A stretch of 64,000 nucleotides of DNA from an uncultured Muribaculaceae bacterium. Lineage in GTDB: Bacteria; Bacteroidota; Bacteroidia; Bacteroidales; Muribaculaceae. Position 1 is the first letter of the stretch. Every line of letters starts with the position of its first letter. Position numbers and translations under genes: made by a program. Under the pieces are notes generated by a model. It had not been told where the DNA came from. It saw nothing but the letters and a program-made list of their open reading frames with translations, and made no database searches. Positions 53,987 through 62,182 of the stretch are shown here, in pieces. The stretch is taken from positions 124,001 to 188,000 of the forward strand of contig CANQZG010000006.1 in NCBI GenBank assembly GCA_947628305.1, read 5' to 3'.

Positions 53987-54411
53987 TATTTCAACGATTG
54001 CCGGATTTTGTCAGCAAGACCTTTCTTGAAGTCATCCGGGTTCTTTCGGGCATTGCCGAAACCGAACTCGGTAAGATTGTTGCAAGTCTCTTTACCGTCT
54101 TTCCATTTGTTGACAAAGAGAGAAGACCACGTCACTTCATACTTATCGGCTATTTTTTCTCCTTCCGGGGTAGAGATATCCACTGTCCTGAATACGACCG
54201 TGCCGTTTTTCAGTTCGTTTGCAAAGAGTGTATTTACCACTTCTTTAGTGTTTTTCTCGATAGCCATGCAGGTAGCACAGCGTTGTTTCCCGTGGAAATA
54301 TATCACTTCCACTCTATCCTTTTCAGGAGATTTCGCAGTCGAGGTATTATCCCCACTTCCGCACGACATCAGCCCTATAATAAGGGCGAAAATCATCAGT
54401 AACTTTTTCAT
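53986..54411 (-). CDS. arsF: ArsF-family lipoprotein
   Basis: 141 residues from ATG 54411; the frame extends 16 codons upstream. It begins with a lipoprotein signal whose lipobox is LMSCGSG. The thioredoxin-like domain has YFHGKQRCATCMAIEK with a CxxC pair, a pattern of ArsF proteins associated with nitroaromatic arsenical reduction in Bacteroides. It acts in the periplasm or at the membrane, next to ArsG. Reductase activity is by family annotation only. Confidence 0.78.
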   Translation of the reverse strand: MKKLLMIFALIIGLMSCGSGDNTSTAKSPEKDRVEVIYFHGKQRCATCMAIEKNTKEVVNTLFANELKNGTVVFRTVDISTPEGEKIADKYEVTWSSLFVNKWKDGKETCNNLTEFGFGNARKNPDDFKKGLADKIRQSLK

Positions 54412-54479
54412 GTCCTTAAATGTATTAAATTTAGTTGTTGTTTGCCGAATTGCGAACATCGATATTAAAAAAATAGCGC

Positions 54480-54809
54480 TTACGAGCAGCAGCTATTCTT
54501 TTTTGAAGGACAGCAGTCGTCAAGCATCTGTGAAAACAGTTGTCTCGCAAGTTTCCAGTTCTCCGCGTTGATGCAATACTTCACTTTTGGTGGCTCGATT
54601 GTGCCTTGTATCAGCCCAGCCTCTTTCAACTCGCTCAGATGTTGCGAGACGGTTGCCTTAGCCACCGGAAGCACCTCGTGTATGTCTCCGAAGAAACATT
54701 CGTTTCTCTGAGCGAGAAAATGCAGGATAGCAATGCGAGTGGGATGTCCCATCGCTTTCGCAAATCTCGCAAGACGCTCCTGTTCTGGTGTTACCTCTAA
54801 TTTTGCCAT
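54480..54809 (-). CDS. arsR: ArsR-family repressor
   Basis: 109 residues. The winged-helix ArsR fold has HPTRIAILHFLAQRNECFFGDIHEVLPVAKATVSQHLSELKEAG, shown in essence: an HTH with KATVSQHLSELK as recognition helix. Cys residues in ECFF and at the C-terminus (DDCC, NSCC) may sense As(III). It is the first gene of the ars operon and should bind the promoter directly upstream. Confidence 0.92.
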   Translation of the reverse strand: MAKLEVTPEQERLARFAKAMGHPTRIAILHFLAQRNECFFGDIHEVLPVAKATVSQHLSELKEAGLIQGTIEPPKVKYCINAENWKLARQLFSQMLDDCCPSKKNSCCS

Positions 54810-54831
54810 ACTATTCTTTATTTGTTGTTCG

Positions 54832-54863
54832 CAAAATTACAAACAATATATGATATATCCAAA
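54832..54863 (-). promoter_or_regulatory. ars operon promoter with probable ArsR operator
   Basis: On the minus strand TTTG (54863-54860), a 20-bp spacer and TAATTTTG (54839-54832) match the consensus. The spacer holds a near-perfect palindrome ATATATGATATAT (54846-54858), a suitable operator where ArsR would block the promoter. Confidence 0.75.
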
Positions 54864-54991
54864 TATTGAGATGATTTTTTTGTAGGAGTTCATCGTGATG
54901 TTAAACATCATTAAATATCATACCAGCTCCCAATTTGTCGAACCATGCAGCATTTGACAGCAATAAAACACCCAATATTACTGCCATTTCT

Positions 54992-55010
54992 GGGTGTAAT
55001 ATTGGGTGTA
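54992..55010. repeat. Subterminal GGGTGTAA tandem repeat, right copy
   Basis: Matches 44328-44346 at 18 of 19 bases in the same orientation. An inverted CACCCAATATTAC lies 20 bp to its left. Confidence 0.6.
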
Positions 55011-55022
55011 GATTTTGTAAAT

Positions 55023-55037
55023 GCTTGATAATCAAGC
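55023..55037 (-). terminator. Short stem-loop just past the tRNA 3' end
   Basis: GCTTGATAATCAAGC forms a 6-7 bp stem within element DNA, 8 bp beyond the tRNA. It may replace the displaced tRNA terminator; no strong T tract follows. Confidence 0.35.
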
Positions 55038-55043
55038 TAATTT

Positions 55044-55056
55044 GCGGAAAGACAGG
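55044..55056. repeat. attR of element 2 (within tRNA-Ser)
   Basis: GCGGAAAGACAGG, covering the 3' acceptor arm of the tRNA gene; identical to attL. Confidence 0.85.
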
Positions 55057-55131
55057 GATTCGAACCCTGGGTACCCGAAAGGGTACAACGGTTTTCGAGA
55101 CCGTCCCGTTCGACCACTCCGGCATCTTTCC
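55045..55131 (-). tRNA. serT-like: tRNA-Ser(CGA)
   Basis: 87 nt. A 7-bp acceptor stem GGAAAGA/TCTTTCC, anticodon loop CTCGAAA with anticodon CGA, a long variable arm typical of class II tRNA (GTACCCTTTCGGGTAC) and a T arm with GGTTCGAATCC are visible. CCA is not encoded. It reads UCG. The gene hosts attR of element 2 at its 3' end. Confidence 0.95.
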
Positions 55132-55240
55132 TTGGTGGTGTGTCGTTTTTACGAGTGCAAAGGTAATAATTATTTTGGTTATGCAAGTTGTCGGGACGAA
55201 ATATTTTTTTGCAGACAATGCTTTTTCAAAGTTTTCTGCG

Positions 55241-55248
55241 TAAATTTG
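55241..55248 (+). promoter_or_regulatory. -7 element of the YIP1/smpB operon
   Basis: TAAATTTG fits TAnnTTTG and ends 7 bp before the YIP1 ATG, implying a leaderless or nearly leaderless mRNA. A -33 is not clear. Confidence 0.5.
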
Positions 55249-55255
55249 CATTCTG

Positions 55256-55804
55256 ATGTTAAGTTTTCTGAAATATATGCTGCAGTTGATACTGTCCCCG
55301 GCTAAGGGATGGGTCGATATCGCGCGTGAAGGAGAAAATCCATCGGTGCTTGTCGCGAAAGGTTTTTATCCGTTTCTCGCGGTAGTGTCGTTGTCGGCGT
55401 TCATTCAGCGTTTTTATCACGGCGACCTGACGTTTGCCGTCATGCTGGAGCGTATGATAGTGACGTTCCTTATGTTTTTTATATCCTATTTTATCGGTGT
55501 GTTTGCTGTGGCGTCGGTTATGGATACCACTTCGGGTGAGAATGTGAACGGAAAAAGATGTCATACGTTTGTCATATATAGCCTGGGGCTTCTGGCGTTG
55601 GTCAAAATTATAGGCAATATACTTCCGATAGACCTGACGTTGACCTATTTCTTGCCGATTTATGTGGCGATTATAATGTGGAAGGGTACGCGTTATATGG
55701 ATGTGGAGCCGCAACGGGCGGGGGTGTTTATGCTTGTGTGCATACTTGGTGTGCTTGCAGTGCCATACATCCTGGAGGCTTTGTTTAACTTTATCATTTC
55801 CTGA
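55256..55804 (+). CDS. YIP1-family membrane protein
   Basis: 182 residues with five hydrophobic segments and a short amphipathic N-terminus ([15 protein letters not shown]) typical of YIP1-domain proteins in Bacteroidetes. It is an integral inner-membrane protein with unknown function. It is 5 bp upstream of smpB and probably cotranscribed with it. Confidence 0.8.
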   Translation: MLSFLKYMLQLILSPAKGWVDIAREGENPSVLVAKGFYPFLAVVSLSAFIQRFYHGDLTFAVMLERMIVTFLMFFISYFIGVFAVASVMDTTSGENVNGKRCHTFVIYSLGLLALVKIIGNILPIDLTLTYFLPIYVAIIMWKGTRYMDVEPQRAGVFMLVCILGVLAVPYILEALFNFIIS

Positions 55805-55809
55805 ATGCA

Positions 55810-56265
55810 ATGAATCTCAAGGATGTCAATATAAAGAACAAACGGGCGACTTTCGATTACGCCATATCCGATAAGTTTACGGCCGGGATAGTGTTGACAG
55901 GGACTGAAATCAAGTCGATACGTCAAGGCAAGGCAAGTCTTGCCGATACCTATTGTTATGTCTCCAATGGTGAAGTGTGGATAAAGAACATGTATGTGGC
56001 CGAATACTTCTACGGGACATACAACAATCACTCGACGCGTCGTGACCGCAAACTTCTGTTGACAAAAAAAGAGATTCGTAAACTTGAGAAAAGCGGTAAG
56101 GAAACCGGGTTCACGATTGTCCCTATGCGCCTTTTCATTAATGAAAAGGGTCTTGCCAAACTTGTCATAGGTATAGGCCGTGGCAAGAAGGAATATGACA
56201 AACGCCAGTCAATCAAGGAACGGGAGGACAAACGTTCAATGGCGCGTCTGTTCGAGAAACGTTAA
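55810..56265 (+). CDS. smpB: SsrA-binding protein SmpB
   Basis: 151 residues, full length. [27 protein letters not shown] opens the OB-like fold (shown in part); [16 protein letters not shown] and the basic C-terminal tail [18 protein letters not shown] (in part) are family hallmarks. It binds tmRNA and rescues stalled ribosomes. The stop overlaps the convergent methyltransferase gene by 4 bp. Confidence 0.96.
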   Translation: MNLKDVNIKNKRATFDYAISDKFTAGIVLTGTEIKSIRQGKASLADTYCYVSNGEVWIKNMYVAEYFYGTYNNHSTRRDRKLLLTKKEIRKLEKSGKETGFTIVPMRLFINEKGLAKLVIGIGRGKKEYDKRQSIKEREDKRSMARLFEKR

Positions 56266-57434
56266 CCCGGTGTCGTGACAATCAGTTTTGGGCCTGATTG
56301 TGATGTCGCGCCAAACAGTATTGTCATGGAGTTTTCATGAAGTTTCATCCTGTGCGAAAGTTCCTTAGCTGACAAGGGAAAATTGCGTGTGGTTACGCTC
56401 ATCCGCGGGTAGGTCGCCGAGAGAGTTTTCATTGCACGTTTGTTGAAATCCGTCACATCGAGAATGCGGTAACGTTTCCCGGGGAAAGTATCTATGCCGT
56501 CATGTGATACATAGAGGTGTGTATTGGCGTGCAGTTTTTCGAGAAAAGAGAACCGGGATGACAGGTGGGTTATAATTCCGGCTTTCATCACTGCCGGGTA
56601 GGGTTCATACAGGAACATTCCGGGCGATGGCTCTCCATATTTCGTCTTGGTTTTATGACCATCATCTTTTGTGGAAAAATCCTGGCTTGAACCGTCTTTA
56701 AATATAGTGACAGCATTAAGTATATCGTTTCCGGGAATTATTATATCCAGTTCCTTGCATTCGCGGGGAGAACCTACGGCTATGATGTCGCAAGGGAGAC
56801 CTATTTCTTTTCTGACGGCTGATATGTCGAGCATCGGGGATGCCTTTACAATCAGTTTCCCGCATCTTGAAAGTAATAAATCAAGGCATGCGGTTATGTC
56901 GGGTTTACAATCGGTCAAGGCATATAACCGTTGGCCATTGTCCCCGCGCCGTGCCGGGTCGATAAAGATTACGTCAAATTTCCGATTGCCGCTTTTAAGC
57001 CATTCTACACTGTCGGCGCATATAACTTCAACATTACGGCATCCAAGGCTCATGGCGTTTATTGATGCGGCCGTGGCTTTGTTTCTGTCAATATCAATGG
57101 CCGTGACTGACGATGCGCGGTTTGCGCAGTGAAAGGCATCGATTCCGAGTCCGCATGTCATGTCAAGGACAGTCGCGCCCGTGGGTATTAGTGAAGCATG
57201 AAATGACGCGAGCGTGTCGGAGGTGGATTGTTCGGCGGCAAGGGTATCGGGAAATATGAAATGACGGTTTTTCAGCGTGGCGTTGAGTTTTGATGCTGTC
57301 CGTCTACGACACTCTATTTGGTCAACAAGAAACATCAAGTTATCGTCACCATGGTGTTTGAGGCGCAGTTTTATCGGGTCGTCATTGAGGTGACGTTCAA
57401 TAAACTCTATGTCAAGGTCGGTGAGCCGTCTCAT
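56262..57434 (-). CDS. THUMP-like class I methyltransferase
   Basis: About 390 residues from ATG 57434; an upstream ATG at 57476 is also in frame. SAM-binding motif I is [16 protein letters not shown], followed by [11 protein letters not shown] and a catalytic-like DPARRG after VIFI. The C-terminal part resembles the THUMP-like domain fused to such methyltransferases in Bacteroidetes. RNA is the likely substrate but none is known. It is convergent with smpB. Confidence 0.75.
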   Translation of the reverse strand: MRRLTDLDIEFIERHLNDDPIKLRLKHHGDDNLMFLVDQIECRRRTASKLNATLKNRHFIFPDTLAAEQSTSDTLASFHASLIPTGATVLDMTCGLGIDAFHCANRASSVTAIDIDRNKATAASINAMSLGCRNVEVICADSVEWLKSGNRKFDVIFIDPARRGDNGQRLYALTDCKPDITACLDLLLSRCGKLIVKASPMLDISAVRKEIGLPCDIIAVGSPRECKELDIIIPGNDILNAVTIFKDGSSQDFSTKDDGHKTKTKYGEPSPGMFLYEPYPAVMKAGIITHLSSRFSFLEKLHANTHLYVSHDGIDTFPGKRYRILDVTDFNKRAMKTLSATYPRMSVTTRNFPLSAKELSHRMKLHENSMTILFGATSQSGPKLIVTTPG

Positions 57435-57515
57435 GCCGGTGTCATATAATGAACGGTCGCGAAGTGTTCCTGACAACCCCGCGACCGTTGGTGTTATAAC
57501 GTATATATCTGTATA

Positions 57516-59219
57516 TTATACATTCATGTATAGAGCCACTTCCTCGGGGTTGAACTTGGCGATGAAGTCGGCATGTTTGGTGACTTCGGCTTCGGCGAGG
57601 TTATTGTAGATGGTCGCTGAACGGGTGAATGACTCGTTACGGTTGGCGTCCATTAACAGCAGGTAGCTCATGATGATGTTACCGGCCATTTCAACGAGAC
57701 GACGGGCCATGAGGTCATTGTAGTCCGATTCCTTTACGGAGGTTACTTTTTCTACTGCGTTTTCATACAGCTTGGTCATCTCTACAAGGCGAGCCTTGAT
57801 ACCTGCAAGTTCTGGACGTACTTCCTGTGCCTCGTACTGGCGGATGAGAGACAGATAAGTGCCTGTGGTGACGTGGCGTATCGCCGCAACCACCTGTAGC
57901 TGTGTCGTCCCCTCGTAGATTGACGTGATGCGTGCATCACGGTAGATGCGCTCACAGGCATAGTCCTTCATGAAACCTGAACCGCCATGAATCTGAATGC
58001 AGTCGTAGGCGTTTTGGTTACAGTATTCGCTGCCCATCCCTTTGACGAGGGGTGTTAGTGCATCGGCCAGCTTGGAATAGAATTTGGCTTCCTTGCGTTC
58101 CTCGGGAGACAGGGGGCGTTCCTTGGCGATGTCGTCATAGATTTTGTATATGTCGACAAAACGCGAGGTCTCGTAAAGAAGCGAGCGGGATGCGTCAAGT
58201 TTGGCTTTCATTACCGATAGCATCTCGGCTACTGCCGGGAACTCGATGATGGCTTTGCCGAACTGTTTGCGGTCCTTGGCGTAGGCGAGAGCCTCGCGAT
58301 AGGCGATTTCGCTGACACCGACCGATTGTGCGGCGATGCCGAGACGTGCGCCGTTCATCAGTGCCATGACATACTTGATAAGGCCGAGACGGCGGTTGCC
58401 ACAGAGTTCGGCCTTGGCGTTCTTGAATACAAGTTCGCATGTAGGTGACCCCTTGATGCCCATCTTGTTTTCGATGCGGCGCACGGTCACCCCTCCATCG
58501 TTCTTGTCATAGATGAACATTGACAGGCCGCGTCCGTCCTTGGTGCCGTCTTCAGAACGGGCAAGTACCAGATGAATGTCGCTGTCGCCATTGGTGATGA
58601 AACGCTTTACACCGTTCAGACGCCATGTTCCGTCAGGCTGTTCTGTGGCCTTCAGCATCACTGACTGGAGGTCGGAACCTGCGTCAGGTTCGGTAAGGTC
58701 CATTGACATCGTCTCGCCCTTGCAAACACGGGATATATAACGTTTCTTCTGGTCTTCGTTGGCAAACTCGTAGATTGTCTCTGCGCAATCCTGCAAACCC
58801 CACAGGTTTTCAAACCCGGTGTCGGCACGGCTGACGATGTCAGCCGCCATGATGTAGGGGGTTATGGGAAAATTGAGACCGCCGAACCGACGGGGCATAG
58901 ACATGCCCATAAGGCCGGCCTTGCGGCATACGTCAAGATTCTCCTTTGTGCCGTCAGCATATATCACGCGCCCGTTCTCTACACGAGGCCCTTGGTGGTC
59001 TACGCTTTCGGCATTGTCGGCGATTACACCGCCGCATATATCGCCAACAATTTCAAGGACGCGGTCGTAGGAGTCCATTGCGTCGTCAAAGTCGTATGGC
59101 GCGTAATCATATTTGTCGGCATCGGCAAAGTTACGCTCTTTAAGTTCTACGATTTTGCGCATCAACGGATGATTCAGATGATGCTTCAAATCGGGATTGT
59201 CGGTATAAAAATTAGCCAT
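57516..59219 (-). CDS. Acyl-CoA dehydrogenase family protein
   Basis: 567 residues, longer than the usual ~380 because of a C-terminal extension. Core motifs are MSMDLTEPDAGSDLQSV, the FITNGDSDIHLVLARSED segment, NKMGIKGSPTCEL, ARLGIAAQSVG, RKQFGKAIIEFPAVAEML and IQIHGGSGFMKDYACERIYRDARI with the FAD contacts. The enzyme oxidises an acyl-CoA and passes electrons to ETF. It is cotranscribed with etfA and etfB, which supports that flow. Substrate chain length is unknown. Confidence 0.9.
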   Translation of the reverse strand: MANFYTDNPDLKHHLNHPLMRKIVELKERNFADADKYDYAPYDFDDAMDSYDRVLEIVGDICGGVIADNAESVDHQGPRVENGRVIYADGTKENLDVCRKAGLMGMSMPRRFGGLNFPITPYIMAADIVSRADTGFENLWGLQDCAETIYEFANEDQKKRYISRVCKGETMSMDLTEPDAGSDLQSVMLKATEQPDGTWRLNGVKRFITNGDSDIHLVLARSEDGTKDGRGLSMFIYDKNDGGVTVRRIENKMGIKGSPTCELVFKNAKAELCGNRRLGLIKYVMALMNGARLGIAAQSVGVSEIAYREALAYAKDRKQFGKAIIEFPAVAEMLSVMKAKLDASRSLLYETSRFVDIYKIYDDIAKERPLSPEERKEAKFYSKLADALTPLVKGMGSEYCNQNAYDCIQIHGGSGFMKDYACERIYRDARITSIYEGTTQLQVVAAIRHVTTGTYLSLIRQYEAQEVRPELAGIKARLVEMTKLYENAVEKVTSVKESDYNDLMARRLVEMAGNIIMSYLLLMDANRNESFTRSATIYNNLAEAEVTKHADFIAKFNPEEVALYMNV

Positions 59220-59227
59220 GGCTGTCT

Positions 59228-60256
59228 TTACTTGGAGTTCTTTTTGTAATATTTAATCAATTTAGGCACAACGTCCTCGATATTGCCTGTTATGACATAG
59301 TCGGCAATTGTGTTGATAGGTGCGTTGGGGTCGTTATTGATTGAGATTATCATCGCGCTTTCCTGCATTCCGGCGATGTGCTGTATTTGTCCCGAGATAC
59401 CGCATGCGATATAAAGTTTAGGACGCACTGTGACACCGGTCTGGCCTATTTGGCGTTCATGTTCCGTGAACCCTGCGTCAACGGCTGCACGTGATGCACC
59501 CACCTCGGCTCCGAGAACGTTGGCGAGTTCAGTCAACAGTGCGAAGTTCTCCTTAGAGCCGACACCGTAGCCTCCGGCAACGATGATAGGGGAGTTCTTT
59601 ATGTTGATTTTTGATTTTTCGATGTGACGGTCGATGATTTCCACAACGAAATCCTCGGGTTTCACATATTTTTTAGCCTGAAGGTTGATAACCTCGCCTT
59701 TATGGTTGGAGTCGTGTACCTCCTTCTTCATGACGCCTTCGCGCACTGTCGCCATCTGCGGGCGGCATTCGGGATTGACGATTGTTGCGACGATGTTACC
59801 GCCGAACGCCGGACGTATCTGATACAACAGGTCGCTGTATTCCTTGCCGGTCTTGGGGTCTTTGTGACCTCCTATCTCAAGGGCGGTGCAGTCGGCTGTA
59901 AGGCCACTGTGGAGACATGACGACACACGTGGACCGAGGTCACGGCCTATGCATGTCGCACCCATCAGGCATATCTGTGGCTTGATTTCCTTGAACAGAT
60001 TGATAAGGATTGCCGCATGGGGGTTGGATGTATAGGGGTAAAGACGCTTGTCCTCGACTTTGTAGACGACGTCGGCACCGTAGGGCAATATTTGTTTCTC
60101 TATGTCCTTGAGCTTGTCGCCGATTACTATGGCCTCAAGTTTTACACCGAGGTCCTTGGCTAACTGACGGCCTTTGGTGAGCAGCTCCAGGCTGACATCC
60201 GCCACTTTGCCATCCTCATATTCGCAGTATACGATTAGGTTGTTTTTATCTGACAT
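59228..60256 (-). CDS. etfA: Electron transfer flavoprotein alpha subunit
   Basis: 342 residues. The C-terminal FAD domain has VAGGYGVGSKENF, GASRAAVDAGF, RQIGQTGVTVRPKLYIACGISG and NDPNAPI with DYVITG, the canonical ETF-alpha signatures. Together with EtfB it accepts electrons from the acyl-CoA dehydrogenase. It lies 8 bp upstream of the dehydrogenase gene and 32 bp downstream of etfB. Confidence 0.95.
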   Translation of the reverse strand: MSDKNNLIVYCEYEDGKVADVSLELLTKGRQLAKDLGVKLEAIVIGDKLKDIEKQILPYGADVVYKVEDKRLYPYTSNPHAAILINLFKEIKPQICLMGATCIGRDLGPRVSSCLHSGLTADCTALEIGGHKDPKTGKEYSDLLYQIRPAFGGNIVATIVNPECRPQMATVREGVMKKEVHDSNHKGEVINLQAKKYVKPEDFVVEIIDRHIEKSKINIKNSPIIVAGGYGVGSKENFALLTELANVLGAEVGASRAAVDAGFTEHERQIGQTGVTVRPKLYIACGISGQIQHIAGMQESAMIISINNDPNAPINTIADYVITGNIEDVVPKLIKYYKKNSK

Positions 60257-60288
60257 GATAATGATGATATGTTGTGGTTAGGCGGCGT

Positions 60289-61161
60289 TTAGCCGATAGT
60301 GTGATTCGCGAGAAGTTCCTTGACCAGGTTTTCGATTTCCTCGTCGTTGTCGCCCAGACGCATGCTTTCCTTGGCGGTGAATACCACGTTGACAATGTTC
60401 TTGACCTTTGTCGGGGAGCCGGGAAGACCTATCTGTTCCGGGTCGGCGTTGACTGTGGCCGCGCCCCATTCGTTCAGTTGCAGATAAGGGCGGGCATCTA
60501 CGCGAGCCTTGAGTTCATCGCTAAGTTTCTCTTTTTCAGACGGAGTTACAGCCAGCTTGTATTTCTGCACTCTCATCGCGTTGCGGGGACGGCATTCTGC
60601 GGCCGAGCCGTTGACAGTGACAACACAGGGTAACGGGGCTTTTACTGTCTCGACGCCTGATTCAAGACGGCGTTTAACGGTGACATGTCCATCCTTTAAT
60701 GCGAGTATCTTCTCGGCGTAGGTCACTTGCGGGATACCGAGTTTCTCGGCAATCTGTGGGCCGACCTGGGCTGTATCACCGTCGATAGCCTGACGGCCGC
60801 CAAGGATTATGTCATATTTACCGATTTTTTTAACCGCCTGTGCAAGGGAATAAGAGGTGGCGAGAGTGTCGGCTCCACCTAACACACGGTCGGTGAGTAC
60901 AATGCCGCTGTCGGCACCACGGAATATTGCTTCACGAATTATTTCAGCCGCACGGGGCAGACCCATAGTCAAAAGCGTAACTGTAGACCCGGGGTTGGCA
61001 TCCTTGATGCGCAGTGCCTGTTCAAGGGCGTTCAGGTCTTCGGGATTGAAGATGGCCGGCAACGCTGCACGGTTGATTGTGCCATCCTCTTTCATCGCAT
61101 CTTTACCCACATTACGGGTGTCAGGCACCTGCTTTGCGAGCACAATGATGTTAAGACTCAT
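60289..61161 (-). CDS. etfB: Electron transfer flavoprotein beta subunit
   Basis: 290 residues. It has IVLAKQVPDT at the start, NPEDLNALEQALRIKD, GGADTLATSYSLAQAV, GRQAIDGDTAQVGPQIAEKLG and the RNAMRVQKY-type region typical of ETF-beta with AMP or FAD binding. It is the first gene of the etfB-etfA-acyl-CoA dehydrogenase operon. Confidence 0.95.
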   Translation of the reverse strand: MSLNIIVLAKQVPDTRNVGKDAMKEDGTINRAALPAIFNPEDLNALEQALRIKDANPGSTVTLLTMGLPRAAEIIREAIFRGADSGIVLTDRVLGGADTLATSYSLAQAVKKIGKYDIILGGRQAIDGDTAQVGPQIAEKLGIPQVTYAEKILALKDGHVTVKRRLESGVETVKAPLPCVVTVNGSAAECRPRNAMRVQKYKLAVTPSEKEKLSDELKARVDARPYLQLNEWGAATVNADPEQIGLPGSPTKVKNIVNVVFTAKESMRLGDNDEEIENLVKELLANHTIG

Positions 61162-61352
61162 ACTGTTAATGTAATATATTGGTTTAATTCTTGAAAATTT
61201 GGCGCAAACTTACAAAAATATGTCAACAATTCAAAACAAAAAAGTCTAAAAGATTATAACCGAGGTCGGTCATAGAGGTCAATAAGTCGCATATAGTTTA
61301 TGAAAATGGACGACATTCATAATGCGACATTCTGAAATTGGATTTTTTTCAC

Positions 61353-61360
61353 TAATTTTG
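61353..61360 (+). promoter_or_regulatory. -7 element of the SGNH/MBOAT operon
   Basis: TAATTTTG fits TAnnTTTG, 29 bp before the SGNH gene. The rest of the 228-bp divergent gap to etfB shows no gene. Confidence 0.5.
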
Positions 61361-61389
61361 GGCGTTAAAATATCATCCAATCTCTAATA

Positions 61390-62175
61390 ATGAACCGCAA
61401 CTATCTTGCAGTGTGGACAATATTGAGCGTGTCCCTGCTGATAATCACGCTGTTATCATTCCTTGACAGTATTTCAGTGTTCGGAGTGGAATTTAAGTCA
61501 TCGGGGATTGCCGACCGTCTGACGCAACTTCCCGATACGACAATCGCCAATTCCGGCTCTGTTGACGATGAAAAAGTTGTCATGGAGACGAAATTCCCGG
61601 CACCGCTTGACACCGCATCACAGAATATATTGATAATAGGTGATTCTATGCTTGAAGGACTGAACCCTCGCCTGGCAGCGTACGCCAAGGAGAACGGGCA
61701 TACACTTAATTCGGTTATATGGTACAGCTCGACCTCGAAATACTGGGGCACATGTGATACCCTGAAGGTGTTTTTACGTAAATTCAAGCCTACATTTATT
61801 TTTATCAGCCTGGGGGCGAATGAATTGTTTGTGCGCAATATCGCCGAGGAGCGAGATGCATACGTCAAGAACTTCCTTAAACAGATAGGGGATATACCTT
61901 ATTTATGGATTGGGCCGCCTAACTGGAAAAAGGATACGGGAATCAATGACCTGATAGAGAAAAATGTGAAGGAAGGATGTTTTTTCCTTTCCAACGGCAT
62001 GCATTTTGACCGTGCGAAGGACGGTGCGCATCCGACCCATGCATCGGCGGCTCTGTGGCTCGACAGTGTCGCGCGTTGGATGCCTGCTCATTGTGCGCAT
62101 CCCATTAAAATGAAGAAACCGACCGAGGCCAAGGGACGTCCGGCGTCAGTGACCGTCCTCCAACCGTTGAGATGA
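61390..62175 (+). CDS. SGNH-hydrolase-like membrane protein
   Basis: 261 residues. One N-terminal membrane anchor (about 7-27) is followed by an SGNH-type domain: IIGDSMLEGL with the nucleophilic Ser, ISLGANELF, and the late DGAHPTHASAALWL with catalytic Asp and His. With the MBOAT protein 7 bp downstream it resembles the AlgX/AlgJ-plus-AlgI pairs that O-acetylate polysaccharides in the periplasm. The acetylated polymer is unknown. Confidence 0.8.
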   Translation: MNRNYLAVWTILSVSLLIITLLSFLDSISVFGVEFKSSGIADRLTQLPDTTIANSGSVDDEKVVMETKFPAPLDTASQNILIIGDSMLEGLNPRLAAYAKENGHTLNSVIWYSSTSKYWGTCDTLKVFLRKFKPTFIFISLGANELFVRNIAEERDAYVKNFLKQIGDIPYLWIGPPNWKKDTGINDLIEKNVKEGCFFLSNGMHFDRAKDGAHPTHASAALWLDSVARWMPAHCAHPIKMKKPTEAKGRPASVTVLQPLR

Positions 62176-62182
62176 TAGAGAC

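Larger units (their letters stand above)
44196..55056. mobile_element. Integrative mobilizable element 2 (about 10.9 kb) in tRNA-Ser with ars operon
   Basis: GCGGAAAGACAGG, the 3' end of tRNA-Ser(CGA) with one extra base on the left, is repeated directly at 44196-44208 and 55044-55056. Between the copies lie a tyrosine integrase, DUF3853 protein, RepA-like ATPase, zinc-finger/Toprim protein, oriT-like motif, MobV relaxase and a seven-gene arsenic operon on the opposite strand. No transfer machinery is present, so it is mobilizable, not self-transmissible. It does not share its integration class with element 1 but shares the relaxase family and oriT motif. Confidence 0.88.
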
